The position numbers and the translations under genes are program-made. Below the pieces are notes generated by a model. The model had not been told where the DNA came from, did not search any database, and worked only from the letters and a program-made list of their open reading frames with translations. From positions 14,509,001 to 14,573,000 of the forward strand of contig NC_003075.7 in NCBI RefSeq assembly GCF_000001735.4: 64,000 nucleotides of DNA, given 5' to 3'. Shown here in pieces: positions 9,441 to 19,586 of the stretch (its first letter is position 1; each line of letters starts with the position of its first letter). Origin of the DNA: Arabidopsis thaliana (Eukaryota; Streptophyta; Magnoliopsida; Brassicales; Brassicaceae).

Positions 9441-10815
9441 TTTATAAGACCCTTTTATTAAGTCGTCATCACTGACAAACTTCTACTAAGTGCACAATTA
9501 AGGAATAGTCAAATTGTCTCAGAATTTAATGATCTATTGAAAATAATTTTTCATAATCATAAAAGATGGTAACAACAAATCTTTCTGAATCCCTAAAAAT
9601 GTCTAATTACAAAAGTATATATAAAGCTGTATAATTTTCCCTAGGCCGACCATAAGCATAACAAATAGCAAAGATGCTATGAGATTAGTCTAATTGCAAA
9701 AGTATATAGAAGTGTATCATTTCAACTTTGAATTTGTGAGTTGTGCTAGCTATTTTCTTCTTTTCCCAAAAAAATCATATGTTTACTAAATTTAAAATCG
9801 TCTATCAAAAAAGCACCCATTCGATCCGAGGGTCATTTGCAATTTCAAAGAAGTAAATATCGATGTATATAATGGACTTAATAATTATTGTCACAGTCTC
9901 ACAAGTACTATGCAATCAATTTAGTTATCTAGTTCCCAATTGTTATCTAGTATTTACTAGTCATACCATGAAATCATGTGCCTAATTAAAGACTTTATAA
10001 TTATTGTTTTTTACAACTCTTCAGAACAGTTATCCTAACTATCAGTATAAAGCAAATTAGCTTTGAAAATGGTTCATGAGTCGTCATGAGTCTTGTTGGC
10101 AACGGATACAGTCACAAGTCATAACCTCGTTTAGATTTTGTAATCTTGCGTGTACATGTCATTCTTCACCCTTACGGTAAACACGTTATTTAAAAAGCAT
10201 TCAACGTGCACATTTTTTTACCATTCTTTAGTATAGTACATTTTACAAGAGTGCTAGAGTAACCGTAAACAACTTAAAAGCAAATCTGTTATGAAAATTG
10301 TTCATGAGTCTTGATGACGGAGGGACATCACATTTCACATAATCTCGTTTATATTCTTGCATGTGCATGTAATTCTTTACATACGTGATAAACACATTTT
10401 TAGAAGCATTTTATATACATCTAACACACATCACACATCTTGTACTATTTTTAGTTTGAAATTTTCAAACACATAATTCTATATCAGATTTGACACTATC
10501 AAAATAATCGCTATGCTACAGGCTGCTACGGACAATTGAACTAGCATTAAATTTGATCAATATTACTGTTCAAATCATTGAATGTTAATGCTAAATAAAA
10601 GTTAAGAACTATCATTATATTACTTTATATTCTATATACTAACTAGAAAATTAACCCTAACTACTTTGCTTAAAAAGCTAGTTCATGAATGTTGATTGTC
10701 ACAATCACCTTTTTATCTTGTAGTTCACACACTAACGTATTGTTTGCGTATACGAATGACCTAAACACGATTTTAAAAGTGCTTACACAATAAGCACACA
10801 GACACAACACATCAA
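9441..10815. other. Intergenic: CDA6 3' flank joined to a CDA7-type upstream unit
   Basis: 9,720-10,205 resembles 15,750-16,170 upstream of CDA3. At about 10,213 the sequence switches to a TTTTTTACCATTCTTTAGTA stretch like that at 5,958 upstream of CDA7, and from there on it follows the CDA7 upstream unit. The switch looks like a duplication junction. Confidence 0.5.
10070..10810 (+). repeat. Three promoter-like modules upstream of CDA5
   Basis: Copies at about 10070-10205, 10290-10440 and 10675-10810, all with GTTCATGA near the start and AAACAC plus ATTTTAAAA-like ends. The last carries TATACGAATGACCTAAACAC and CAGACACAACACA and runs into the TATA box. Confidence 0.55.
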
Positions 10816-10823
10816 TATAAATA
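10816..10823 (+). promoter_or_regulatory. TATA box of CDA5
   Basis: TATAAATA 76 bp before the first ATG, after CAGACACAACACA. Confidence 0.6.
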
Positions 10824-10891
10824 GGTAAAGACCTAATCTCACTTCTCATCTCATTTTCATAGCTCTCAACATAAAATCACAAAACACGACA

Positions 10892-11905
10892 ATGGCACAA
10901 CGTCCTAACTTGTTATCTCATTTGCAAGATCTGGTCACCAAATTTAAAAACATGACAATGGCACAAGATCGGTTCAAGTTCGTTTTCACTGCCAACGAAG
11001 CAGCGTTGGAAGGTGTCACCGACCCCATCAGACTTCCAAATCTGATCAGAAAGGCGATGTGTCTCGCTCGGGCTCCAATCTCCAAATACAAAGTCGGAGC
11101 CGTTGGACGCGCATCATCAGGTCGGGTCTACTTAGGCGTCAATGTCGACTTCCCAGGTCTTCCTCTTCACCACTCCATCCACGCCGAGCAATTCCTCGTT
11201 ACCAACCTCGCACTCAACTACGAGAAAGACCTCTGTAAGTTAGCCGTCGCCATCTCTACTGACGGCCTCGAATTCGGCACACCGTGCGGAAACTGCCTCC
11301 AATTTCTTATGGAGATGAGCAACGCGCTTGATATGAAAATCCTGTCCAAACCAAAGCATGAAGCAGGATCATTCTCGAGCCTTAGACTCCTCCTTCCGAA
11401 CGTCCTCCCGAAAGGTTCCCCTTTCCTTCTCGAGAAGCGCTATAACTGCCTCACCCTCTCGGGTTCTGCCGGAGAGATATGCTCATTAGATTGTTCCCAT
11501 TTGAAGCGCAGGGCTCTGGCCGCGGCAAACAATTCGTTCTCGCCGTACACCGAGTCTCCGTCGGGAGTAGCGCTGCTGGATAACGACGGGAACTGGTACC
11601 GTGGATGGTATATTGAATCAGTGGCGTCGAACCCTAGTTTGGGTCCGGTACAAGCTGCGCTGGTTGATTTCGTGGCTCGTAGCCGAGGCAAAATGTTCAA
11701 TAAGATCGTCCAAGCGGTGCTGGTGGAAAAGAATAACGCGAGCGTGAGTCAAGAGCGCACAGCGAAGATAATTTTAGACACTATAGCTCCGAACTGCGAT
11801 TTCAAGGTCTTTCATTGCTCCGTGGATTGCGCAAAAAGACTGAAGTATCTTCGTGAAACCCTGGTGATAGATACGTTAGGGGATTACACTGGTCTTCATT
11901 ATTAA
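10892..11905 (+). CDS. CDA5: Cytidine deaminase-like protein with N-terminal extension
   Basis: Intronless gene for 337 residues. The ATG at 10892 gives a 22-residue extension (MAQRPNLLSHLQDLV and on) before the MAQDRFKF start shared with paralogues at 10958; either ATG could be used. His97, Glu99 and Cys132/Cys135 are present, but the usual CRQ after the second cysteine is CLQ. A stretch of about 10 residues before VLPKGSP, present in CDA7 and CDA4, is missing, as is one residue near position 150. The C-terminal domain has LKRRAL in place of LKCRAL, and the C-terminus is longer than in the paralogues. Flanks on both sides copy those of CDA7, so this is probably a duplicate of CDA7. I place it as At4g29620. 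Confidence 0.87.
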   Translation: MAQRPNLLSHLQDLVTKFKNMTMAQDRFKFVFTANEAALEGVTDPIRLPNLIRKAMCLARAPISKYKVGAVGRASSGRVYLGVNVDFPGLPLHHSIHAEQFLVTNLALNYEKDLCKLAVAISTDGLEFGTPCGNCLQFLMEMSNALDMKILSKPKHEAGSFSSLRLLLPNVLPKGSPFLLEKRYNCLTLSGSAGEICSLDCSHLKRRALAAANNSFSPYTESPSGVALLDNDGNWYRGWYIESVASNPSLGPVQAALVDFVARSRGKMFNKIVQAVLVEKNNASVSQERTAKIILDTIAPNCDFKVFHCSVDCAKRLKYLRETLVIDTLGDYTGLHY

Positions 11906-13506
11906 ACTAATTTATTATTCTATCATAATTATGCTTTTTGTTTACTTCTTGGTTTGGTTTGGTTCGTTAAAACCTTTTAGATTTTTAATAATGTCATAGA
12001 ATCATAATTACGTTATGTTTTCTTCTCCGGTTCATGTTACTTTTAATTTCAGTGGTGTCAATATATAATATATTCTAATTATGTTTTATTTTCTTCTTTG
12101 GTTCATGTTACGTTTTTGATATAATTTCAATGTAGTAATCTTACGATCTAAAATCACTTTGTGCTTAATTATAAATGTCACCTTACGAATATTAATTTGT
12201 GAATTGCTTCTCTTCTAAAATGTGAACACAAACTTTTTTACTGTTTTTACAAAATGCAGAAAATATGTCATTTTTGTCCCAAAAAAAAAGAATGAATCTC
12301 CATTAATGAGTAAGAGAAAAAGTCTCGTTTGCAAAAAATGTCAAGGTGGGGAAGAAGGGTGGACCATTTACCACTGATACTTTCTTATTATTTATGGTAA
12401 TTTTTATTTTTTGTAGCAATACTAATCAAGTGTAACACATTATTAAATGTAGCATATACAATTTTTCCCATACTAAATTATGATTCTTTTCTTTAAAAAA
12501 GTTTCAGTCCATAACTTAAGAAACATTTATCTGGAACTAACTTAAGAAACATAGAATCACATGAACTTTTAATTTGTGTATAGTAAGCTTATTTTCGAAC
12601 CAATATACCATACATTTTTTAGTTCAAAGTGATCTACCCAAAGTACTCGTTTCTGAACAAGATTCAATTTCAAAGACAAAGAGTAAATGAAAATTCATGT
12701 ATATCATGGACTTGAGTATTATTAGATATTTTTATATTGTCAAAATCTGACTCACTATTCAATGAATTTAATTATCACTTTTGTGAATAAGATTCCCAAT
12801 TTTTGTTTGTTTCAGTATCATACCATGAATATGTGACTAATTAAGACTACTGAGTTTTCTTTTTTTTTAAACCATTTTTTAGTACAATACTTTCTACAAG
12901 ACTACTAAAATAACCCTAACTACTTAAAAAAAAATTGTTTTGAGATATGGTTGAGTCATTATGAGTCTTAATGAGGGAGATACAGTCATAATCTCGTTTA
13001 TATTCTTGCGTGTGCATGTAATTATTTACTTACGTGGTAAACACCATTTTAAAAGCATTCATATACACCTAACACATATCACATATCAAGTCATTTTAGT
13101 TTGCAATCTTCAAACACATATTCAATATCAGATTTGACACTATCAAAATAATCGCTATGCTACAATCTACCGACAATTGAACTAGCATTTTACAAATAAA
13201 CTTCTTAATTTTTATCTATATTACTATTAAACCATTAAAATGTTACTACTAAATAAACGTTAAGGACTTTTAGTCCTCATTACGTTAATGTTTATTTATA
13301 TATACTCTTCATTACATTACTTTATACTAACTAAAAAACTAACCCTAATTACTTTGCTTATAAACTAGTTCATGAATGTTGATATTCACAGTCACCTTTT
13401 TTAATCAATTGTAGTTCATACACTAACATATTGTTTGCGTATACGAATGACCTAAACACAAGTTTTAATAAGTACTTACACAATAGGCACACAGACACAA
13501 CACATC
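11906..13506. other. Intergenic: CDA5 3' flank and CDA4 upstream unit
   Basis: 11,920-12,360 repeats the CDA7 3' flank. From about 12,480 the DNA follows the upstream unit of CDA7 (5,650-6,500), including the GATCTACCCAAAGT stretch near 12,631. The boundary between the two duplicated blocks lies near 12,400-12,480. Confidence 0.5.
12945..13500 (+). repeat. Two promoter-like modules upstream of CDA4
   Basis: Copies at about 12945-13080 (ATGGTTGAGTC, ACAGTCATAATCTCG) and 13370-13500 (GTTCATGAATGTTGAT, TATACGAATGACCTAAACAC, CAGACACAACACA). They pair with 6040-6425. Confidence 0.55.
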
Positions 13507-13516
13507 TATATAGATA
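13507..13516 (+). promoter_or_regulatory. Altered TATA box of CDA4
   Basis: TATATAGATA stands where CDA7 and CDA3 have TATATAAATA. The A-to-G change falls in the core of the box and may weaken it. Confidence 0.5.
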
Positions 13517-13568
13517 GGTAAAGACATAATCTCACTTCTCATGTCATTTCATATCTCAAAACACGACA

Positions 13569-14537
13569 ATGGCACAAGATCAGTACAAGTTCGTTTTCAC
13601 TGCTAAAGAAGCAGAATCGGAAGGCGTCACCGAACCCATGAGGCTTCCAAATCTGATCGGAAAGGCGATGTCACTCGCTCTGGCTCCAATCTCCAAATAC
13701 AAAGTCGGAGCCGTTGGACGCGCACGATCGGGTCGGATCTACTTAGGCGTCAATGTCGAATTACCAGGTCTTCCTCTTCACCACTCCATCCACGCCGAGC
13801 AATTCCTCGTCACCAACCTCGCACTCAACTCCGAGAAAGGCCTCCATCTGTTAGCCGTCACCATCTCTACTGACGGTAACGATTTCGGCGCACCGTGTGG
13901 AAACTGCCGCCAGTTTCTTATGGAGATCAGCAAAGCCCTTAACATCAAAATCCTGCTCAAATCAAAATATGAAGCAGAAGGGTCATTCAAGAGCCTTAGA
14001 CTCCTCCTTCCGGACAGATTCTCTCCCGACGATGTCCTCCCAAAGGGTTCCCCTCTCCTTCTCGAGAAGCGCCATAACTGCCTCAGCCTTTCGGGTTCTG
14101 CCGAAGAGATATGCTCATCAGATTGTTCCCATTTGAAGTGCAAGGCTCTAGCCGCGGCAAACAATTCGTTCTCGCCGTACACTAACTCTCCGTCGGGAGT
14201 GGCGCTGCAGGATGACGACGGGAACTGGTACCGTGGATGATACATTGAATCAGTGGCGTCTAGCCCTAGTTTGGGACCGGTACAAGCTGCGCTGGTTGAT
14301 TTCGTGGCTCGTGGCCTAGGTAAAGGGTTTGATAAGATCGTCGAAGCGGTGCTGGTGGAAAAGAAAAATGCGAGGGTGAGTCAAGAACGCACAGCGGAGA
14401 TGATTTTAGACACTATAGCAGCTCCAAACTGTGATTTCAAGGTCTTCCATTGCTACGAGGATCTCGTAAAAAAAATGAATTATATTACAATACCGGAGGT
14501 AGAGAACGGTAAAAAAGGATACATAGTAAGGAAATAA
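13569..14537 (+). pseudogene. CDA4: Cytidine deaminase-like pseudogene with one nonsense codon
   Basis: The reading frame is open for 223 codons and stops at a TGA at 14238-14240. The same frame then continues open to the TAA at 14535, with the rest of the family C-terminus (YIESVASSPSLGPVQAALVD). Paralogues have TGG (Trp, in RGWYIES) at this place, so one G-to-A change explains the break. The catalytic domain before it is complete (His75, Glu77, Cys110, Cys113 in PCGNCRQ), but about a third of the protein is cut off, including most of the C-terminal domain needed for folding and dimer contacts. The N-terminal extension seen in CDA5 is deleted from the leader. I place it as At4g29630, often listed as a putative inactive deaminase of 223 residues (13569-14240). 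Confidence 0.85.
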
Positions 14538-16734
14538 TACGCCAGTAGGGGATTACACTGGTCTTCGTTATTGAACTATTTTATTATCCTATCATAATTA
14601 TTATGCTTTGTTGTCTTCTTGGTTGGGTTCATTAAACCTTTTAATAATGTCATAGAATCATAATTATGTTTTGTTTTCTTCTTTGGTTCATGTTACCTTT
14701 TACTATAATTTCAGTGTAGTAATCTTAACATCTCAAATCACTTTGTACTTATAAATGTCAGCTTACGAATATTTAAGAGTTGCTTCTCTTCTATAATGTG
14801 AACAAAAACTTCTTTTTTTGCTTTTTGCAAAACCAGAAAAAAATAGTCTGAATCTCCATTAATGAGTAAGATAAAAAATTCTCATTTGCAAACATATCCA
14901 GGTGGGGAATAAGTGGACCATTGATTGACCACTGGCAAATTTCTACTATAGTACACAACGGAGGAACAATAAAACTATCTGATTTCATAATTGAATATAT
15001 ATATTTTTCATAAAAGATGGGAACAACTTCTTTATGAACCCCTAAAAATTAAATGTATAATTATAAAAGTATAATGCTGTATCATTTTCCCTAGACCAAT
15101 CCTAAACATAACAAATAGCAGTAGAAGCTTAGTCTAATTACAAAATTATAAAGTGTATCATTGCAACTTGAACCGTAACCAGGTAACCTCCATGGTAAAA
15201 AGTTAAAAGTTATGAGGTTCAAGAAGGTGGGATTTTCTAAGAATTTTGTTGAGAATTGAGACATAAAAGTGATTTCTCTGTTCTGTTCACATCATCTTAC
15301 GTGCGCATGTAATTTGATTCTTTATGTTACTCTTTATTTCTTTGTAGCCTGTTATAAATAAAATTAAATGTACAATTGATAAATGTAGGATATACTATTT
15401 AAAAACATAAGGATACAGATGTTAATTACGTCATTTTTAATAACCGTATGATGTATTCCCAGAAAGATATTGTATGCAATAATGGCAATACCAATTTTTA
15501 TTATCATGGACATTTAGGTTGCTTAACTACTCGTATAATCTAAGCTGAAACCCATTCACAGAAAATGTCATGCATGTGCTTATTAGTTTTGTGAGCTGAT
15601 TTCCACTCTTTTTATAAAGTTTTTCTCCTTCTCATTCATTTCTCTTTTTTATTATGAAGGACTTTAATTAATGTTTATTATTTTAAATAGTTTTCAATCC
15701 ATTCTTCACTTAAAAAATTAACTGGAAACTTAATAAACATAATCATATCACATAGTTTGAACTTTGAATTTGTGAGTTGTGCTCGCTTGTTTTTTTCCAA
15801 AAAAGAATCATAATATATATTAAAATTGAAATGGTCTACCAAAAAAACACTCATTCGCAATCAGTTTAGTTATCATTTTATGAATAAAATTCTCAAGTGA
15901 GGTCTATTTTACTTATTTATTCCTTGAAATTATGTGCCTAAGGAAAGACTGCTATATAATTAATTTTCTTACATCTCTTCAGCACAGTTGGTTTCTACAA
16001 ACTACTAAAGTAATCCTAACTACTATAAAGCAAATTAGCTTTGATAAATGATTAGTGAGTCATCATGAGTCTTGTTATCGACGGATACAGTCACAACCTT
16101 GTTTATATTTTGTAATCTTGCGTGTGCGTGTCATTCTTCACGTACAATGTAAACACGTTATTTTAAAAGCATTCAGCATGCATACATCACACATATCTAG
16201 ACTTTACTAATCTAGTAATAGTTTGTTTTGTCAAAGTTAATCCAGTCTAGTAATAGTTAGTGTGCATTTTCTAAGAAAAAAGGAACAATTATTTATACCA
16301 TGGACTTGAAATCTTGATTATCATCAATTATTTTTCCGTCTAAATAAATCAAACACATTCTATATCGTATGTGTGACCACTAAATCACGAGTAAACATAT
16401 ATAGAATTTACCAACATTTGAACTAGTATTTTACAAATTAACTTCAAATTATCTTTTTTTTAAATCTTTATAACTCTTCAATTCAAACCATCAAAAATGT
16501 TACTACTTGCGAGTTAAGGACTCTAGACCATTCTTTTCCACTCTTCATTACATGTACTTTATATTAAGCAAGAAAATAACCCTAATTACTACTTTGCTTA
16601 AAATTTCATAAGTCTTGAAGTGGATCACGTCACCTTTATTTCTTTTATTATAATTAGTTTCGTATGCTAATGAGTAACGACGTAAACACGATTTTAAAAG
16701 TAACTTTTGAATAATCACACGGACACGGCACATC
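14538..16734. other. Intergenic: CDA4 3' flank, remnant of a lost gene, CDA3 promoter
   Basis: 14,540-14,900 repeats the CDA7 3' flank. 14,900-15,370 repeats the CDA6 upstream region including a TATA-like element, but no deaminase gene follows. 15,750-16,170 then repeats the DNA downstream of CDA6 (TTTGAATTTGTGAGTTGTGC). This is the layout expected if a CDA6 copy was deleted. Confidence 0.55.
15180..15370 (+). promoter_or_regulatory. Orphan CDA6-type promoter
   Basis: Close match to 8,190-8,410: GAATTGAGACATA, TGATTTCTCTGTTCTGT, CATCTTACGTGCGCATGT, TTTGATTCTTTATGTTA, and TATAAATAAA at 15353. No ATG with deaminase homology follows. It is a relic of the duplicated CDA7-CDA6 unit. Confidence 0.55.
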
Positions 16735-16735
16735 T
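16035..16735 (+). repeat. Two promoter-like modules upstream of CDA3
   Basis: Copies at about 16035-16200 (AGTCATCATGAGTC, ACGGATACAGTCACAACC) and 16600-16735 (ATAAGTCTTGAAGTG, ACGTAAACACGATTTTAAAA, CACACGGACACGGCACA). The first pairs with 10070-10205. Confidence 0.5.
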
Positions 16736-16744
16736 ATATAAATA
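16735..16744 (+). promoter_or_regulatory. TATA box of CDA3
   Basis: TATATAAATA 95 bp before the ATG, after the GACACGGCACA box. Confidence 0.6.
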
Positions 16745-16829
16745 GCGAGAGACTTGAGTCCACTTCTCATCTCATTTCCAATCTCTTAACACAAAATCTC
16801 AAACACGATCCCAAAATCACACAGAGACA

Positions 16830-17870
16830 ATGGCACAACAGTACAAGTTCGTTTTCACTGCCGAACAAGCCGCATCCGAAGGTGTCACCGACCACAAGAA
16901 ACTTCCGAAGCTAATCAGAAAGGCTAGGAATCTCGTTAAAGCACCAAGCAAAGTCGGAGCCGTTGGACGCGCATCATCTGGTCGATTCTACTTAGGCGTC
17001 AATGTAGAATTTAAAGGTCTTCTTCCTCATTTTTCCATCCACGCTGAGCAATTCCTGATCGCCAACCTTGCCCTCAATTCCGAGCCAAAACTCACTCACT
17101 TAGCCGTCTCCGATAATGGCACCGTCTTCCAAGACCCGTGCTACGACTGCACCCGCTTTCTTAAGGAGATCAACAATGCACATCAAATTGAAATTCTGAT
17201 CAAAAACGCTCACGGCCGAGACGGATCATTCAAGAGCCTCGAGAGCCACATGCCAGACGAATTCGGCTCCGAAAGTATCCTCTCGGCAGAACCCTCTCTC
17301 CTTCTCATGGAGCGCGATAACTGTCTCGCCCTCATCGATGAAGATTCCGCCGCCGGAGGGATCTCCTCCAATGCGGACCTTTGTTCCTTTCTAAAGTTGG
17401 AGGCTCTAAAGGCGGCGAACAAATCATACGCGCCATACAGAAAGTGTCCGTCAGGGGTGGCGCTGTTTTGCGAAGGGGAAGTGTATGCAGGATGGTACAT
17501 TGAAACAGTGGATCGGACCATTAGTTTGGGGCCAGTACAAGCGGCGCTGGTTGATTTCATAGCTCGTGGCGAAGGCAAAGGGTTCGATAAGATCACTGGA
17601 GCTGTGCTAGTGGAGAAGAAGGATGCGAAGGTGGGGCAAGAGGACACGGCGAGGAAGCTTCTAGAGAAGATAGCAGCTCCGAACTGCGATTTCAAGGTCT
17701 TCCATTGCCAGGAGGAGCGTAAAGATTGGATCACCGGAGCTGTGCTAGTGGAGAAGAAGGATGCGAAGGAGGGGCAAGAGGGGAAGCTTCTAGAGAAGAT
17801 AGCAGCTCCGAACTGCGATTTCAAGGTCTCCCATTGCGACGAGGAGCTCAAAGATTGGATCAAACTATAA
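16830..17870 (+). CDS. CDA3: Cytidine deaminase-like protein with duplicated C-terminus
   Basis: Intronless gene for 346 residues. His71, Glu73 and Cys104/Cys107 are present, but the cysteine motif is PCYDCTR rather than PCGHCRQ and two residues near position 43 are missing. The C-terminal domain has CSFLKLEAL where paralogues have CSHLKC. The last 46-codon segment (ITGAVLVEKKDAK to HCQEERKDW) is repeated directly as a 42-codon copy to the end, so the protein carries about 42 extra residues after the normal family end. Zinc ligands are intact, but the substrate-loop and C-terminal changes argue against normal activity. I place it as At4g29640. Confidence 0.87.
   Translation: MAQQYKFVFTAEQAASEGVTDHKKLPKLIRKARNLVKAPSKVGAVGRASSGRFYLGVNVEFKGLLPHFSIHAEQFLIANLALNSEPKLTHLAVSDNGTVFQDPCYDCTRFLKEINNAHQIEILIKNAHGRDGSFKSLESHMPDEFGSESILSAEPSLLLMERDNCLALIDEDSAAGGISSNADLCSFLKLEALKAANKSYAPYRKCPSGVALFCEGEVYAGWYIETVDRTISLGPVQAALVDFIARGEGKGFDKITGAVLVEKKDAKVGQEDTARKLLEKIAAPNCDFKVFHCQEERKDWITGAVLVEKKDAKEGQEGKLLEKIAAPNCDFKVSHCDEELKDWIKL
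17591..17854 (+). repeat. In-frame tandem duplication at the CDA3 3' end
   Basis: The first unit is 17591-17728 (138 bp) and the second starts at 17729 and is 12 bp shorter, lacking the codons for a DTAR-like stretch. The two copies differ at only a few positions, so the duplication looks recent compared with the spread among paralogues. Confidence 0.9.
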
Positions 17871-19485
17871 TTAAAGGGATAAGTACTTTATATTTATACG
17901 ATGATGATAGTTAACTGATGCATTACTACTATGATAGATAAAAAAAAAGTTAATACAAAGGATGAAATAAGCCAATAGGGGAAAGACATTGGTCTTGGTT
18001 ATTAAACCATCATCGTAGTTTATGTTTTGTTTTCTTCTTCGCAGGGTTCATGTTACCTGCACTCATAAATAATGTCAATGCAGTAATCTTACGATCTTAA
18101 AACACTATGCACTTATAAATACAATGTCAACTTACGAATATTATTTAGTGAATTGCTTCTTTTCAAAAATGTGAACAATAGCCTCTTTATTGTTTTGCAA
18201 AAGCAAAAATAGATAAAAAATGCTTTTGCATGACTCTCAATTAATAAGTTAGACTAAGTGAATTATATTTTACCACTTTTTGAGTACATTACTTTCGACG
18301 AAACTACTAAAGTAATACTAACTTCTATAAAGCAATTATGCTTTGAAAATGGTTCATGAGTCATCCTGAGTTTTGATGACGGATACGGACAGAAACTCGT
18401 TTATATTTTGTAATCTTGCGTGTACATGTGATTATTCACATACGAGGTAAAAACACTATTTCAAAGCATTATATTCAACATGCACACACTTCACATATCT
18501 AGTAAAAGTAAGTTTGCAATTTTCAAAGACAAAGGGAATATCTATGTGTATTGTGTGGACTTGATATATTAGATTTTTAGATGCTTTCTTTTCAATATTA
18601 ATAACGTATATACATTTTCTATATCATATTCTACGAGTAACCACTATCCTACGATCTACCAACATTTGAACTAGCATTTCACGAATAAATTTTCTTAATT
18701 TTTATTTTTTTTGGGTAAGTATATGATTCTTAGTAGAATTTTTATTACTATTATTTTTCTTCTTCTATGCAACTATTCAAACTATCAAAATGTTATGAAT
18801 TTAGAGTTAAGGACTAATGATTTATATTTTACCACTCTTCATTACATTTATACTAACCTAGAGTAATATTCATAATTATATTTGTTAAAATGCTATTTCA
18901 TAAGTCTTGCTAGTCACACTCACCTTTTTTTTTAACTTGTAGTGTTGGTTGCGTATGTGATTAACATAAACACCATTTTGATTTTTATCTACATTACTAT
19001 TCAACCCATTAAAACGTTACTATTAATAGTTAAGGACTTATTGAATAATCTTTTACTACTTTAGATTATATTGCTTTCTACTAAACTAGAAAAATAATCT
19101 TAACTATGTTGCTAAAAAAATGGGTTCATGAGTCTTAATAGTCACAATCAAATTTTTCATCTTGTTGTATTGTTATCTTAATTGCAATGATGTAAGCTCC
19201 ATTTTAATTTATTTATATATTACTCTTTTAACCATCAAAATATTATTAATTACGAGTCAGGACTATTGACCTATACTTTTACCATTCTTCATTACATTTA
19301 CTTTCTACTCATGCAACTAGAAAATTAACCATAACTACTTTTCTTAAAAATCTGTTTCATGAGAATGGAAGTGTTGCAATCACCTTTTTATATATCTTGT
19401 CGTAAGTAATTGTTTGTGTATACGAATGAGTAAACACGGTTTTAAAAAGTACTTTGACAATAAGCAAACAGACACAACACACCTC
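17871..19485. other. Intergenic: CDA3 3' flank and serial promoter modules before CDA2
   Basis: The shared 3' flank (TTATGTTTTGTTTTCTTCTT, 18,020) runs to about 18,230. After that the DNA is almost entirely repeated promoter-like modules up to the CDA2 TATA box. No other gene is seen. Confidence 0.5.
18340..19475 (+). repeat. Four serial promoter-like modules upstream of CDA2
   Basis: Copies at about 18340-18500, 18895-18980, 19120-19210 and 19355-19475. Shared parts are GGTTCATGAGTC-like starts, CACAATCA or CACACTCACCTTTTT, and GTAAACAC or TAAACACCATTTT ends. The last has TATACGAATGAGTAAACACG and CAGACACAACACA before the TATA box. Confidence 0.5.
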
Positions 19486-19493
19486 TATAAATT
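19486..19493 (+). promoter_or_regulatory. TATA box of CDA2
   Basis: TATAAATT 101 bp before the ATG, after CAGACACAACACA. Confidence 0.5.
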
Positions 19494-19586
19494 AAAAAAC
19501 AACTATAGGCTTGCTTCCACTTCTCATCTTATTTCATATCTTTAAACATATAAACTCCAAACACAATCCTAAATCAGACAGAGACA

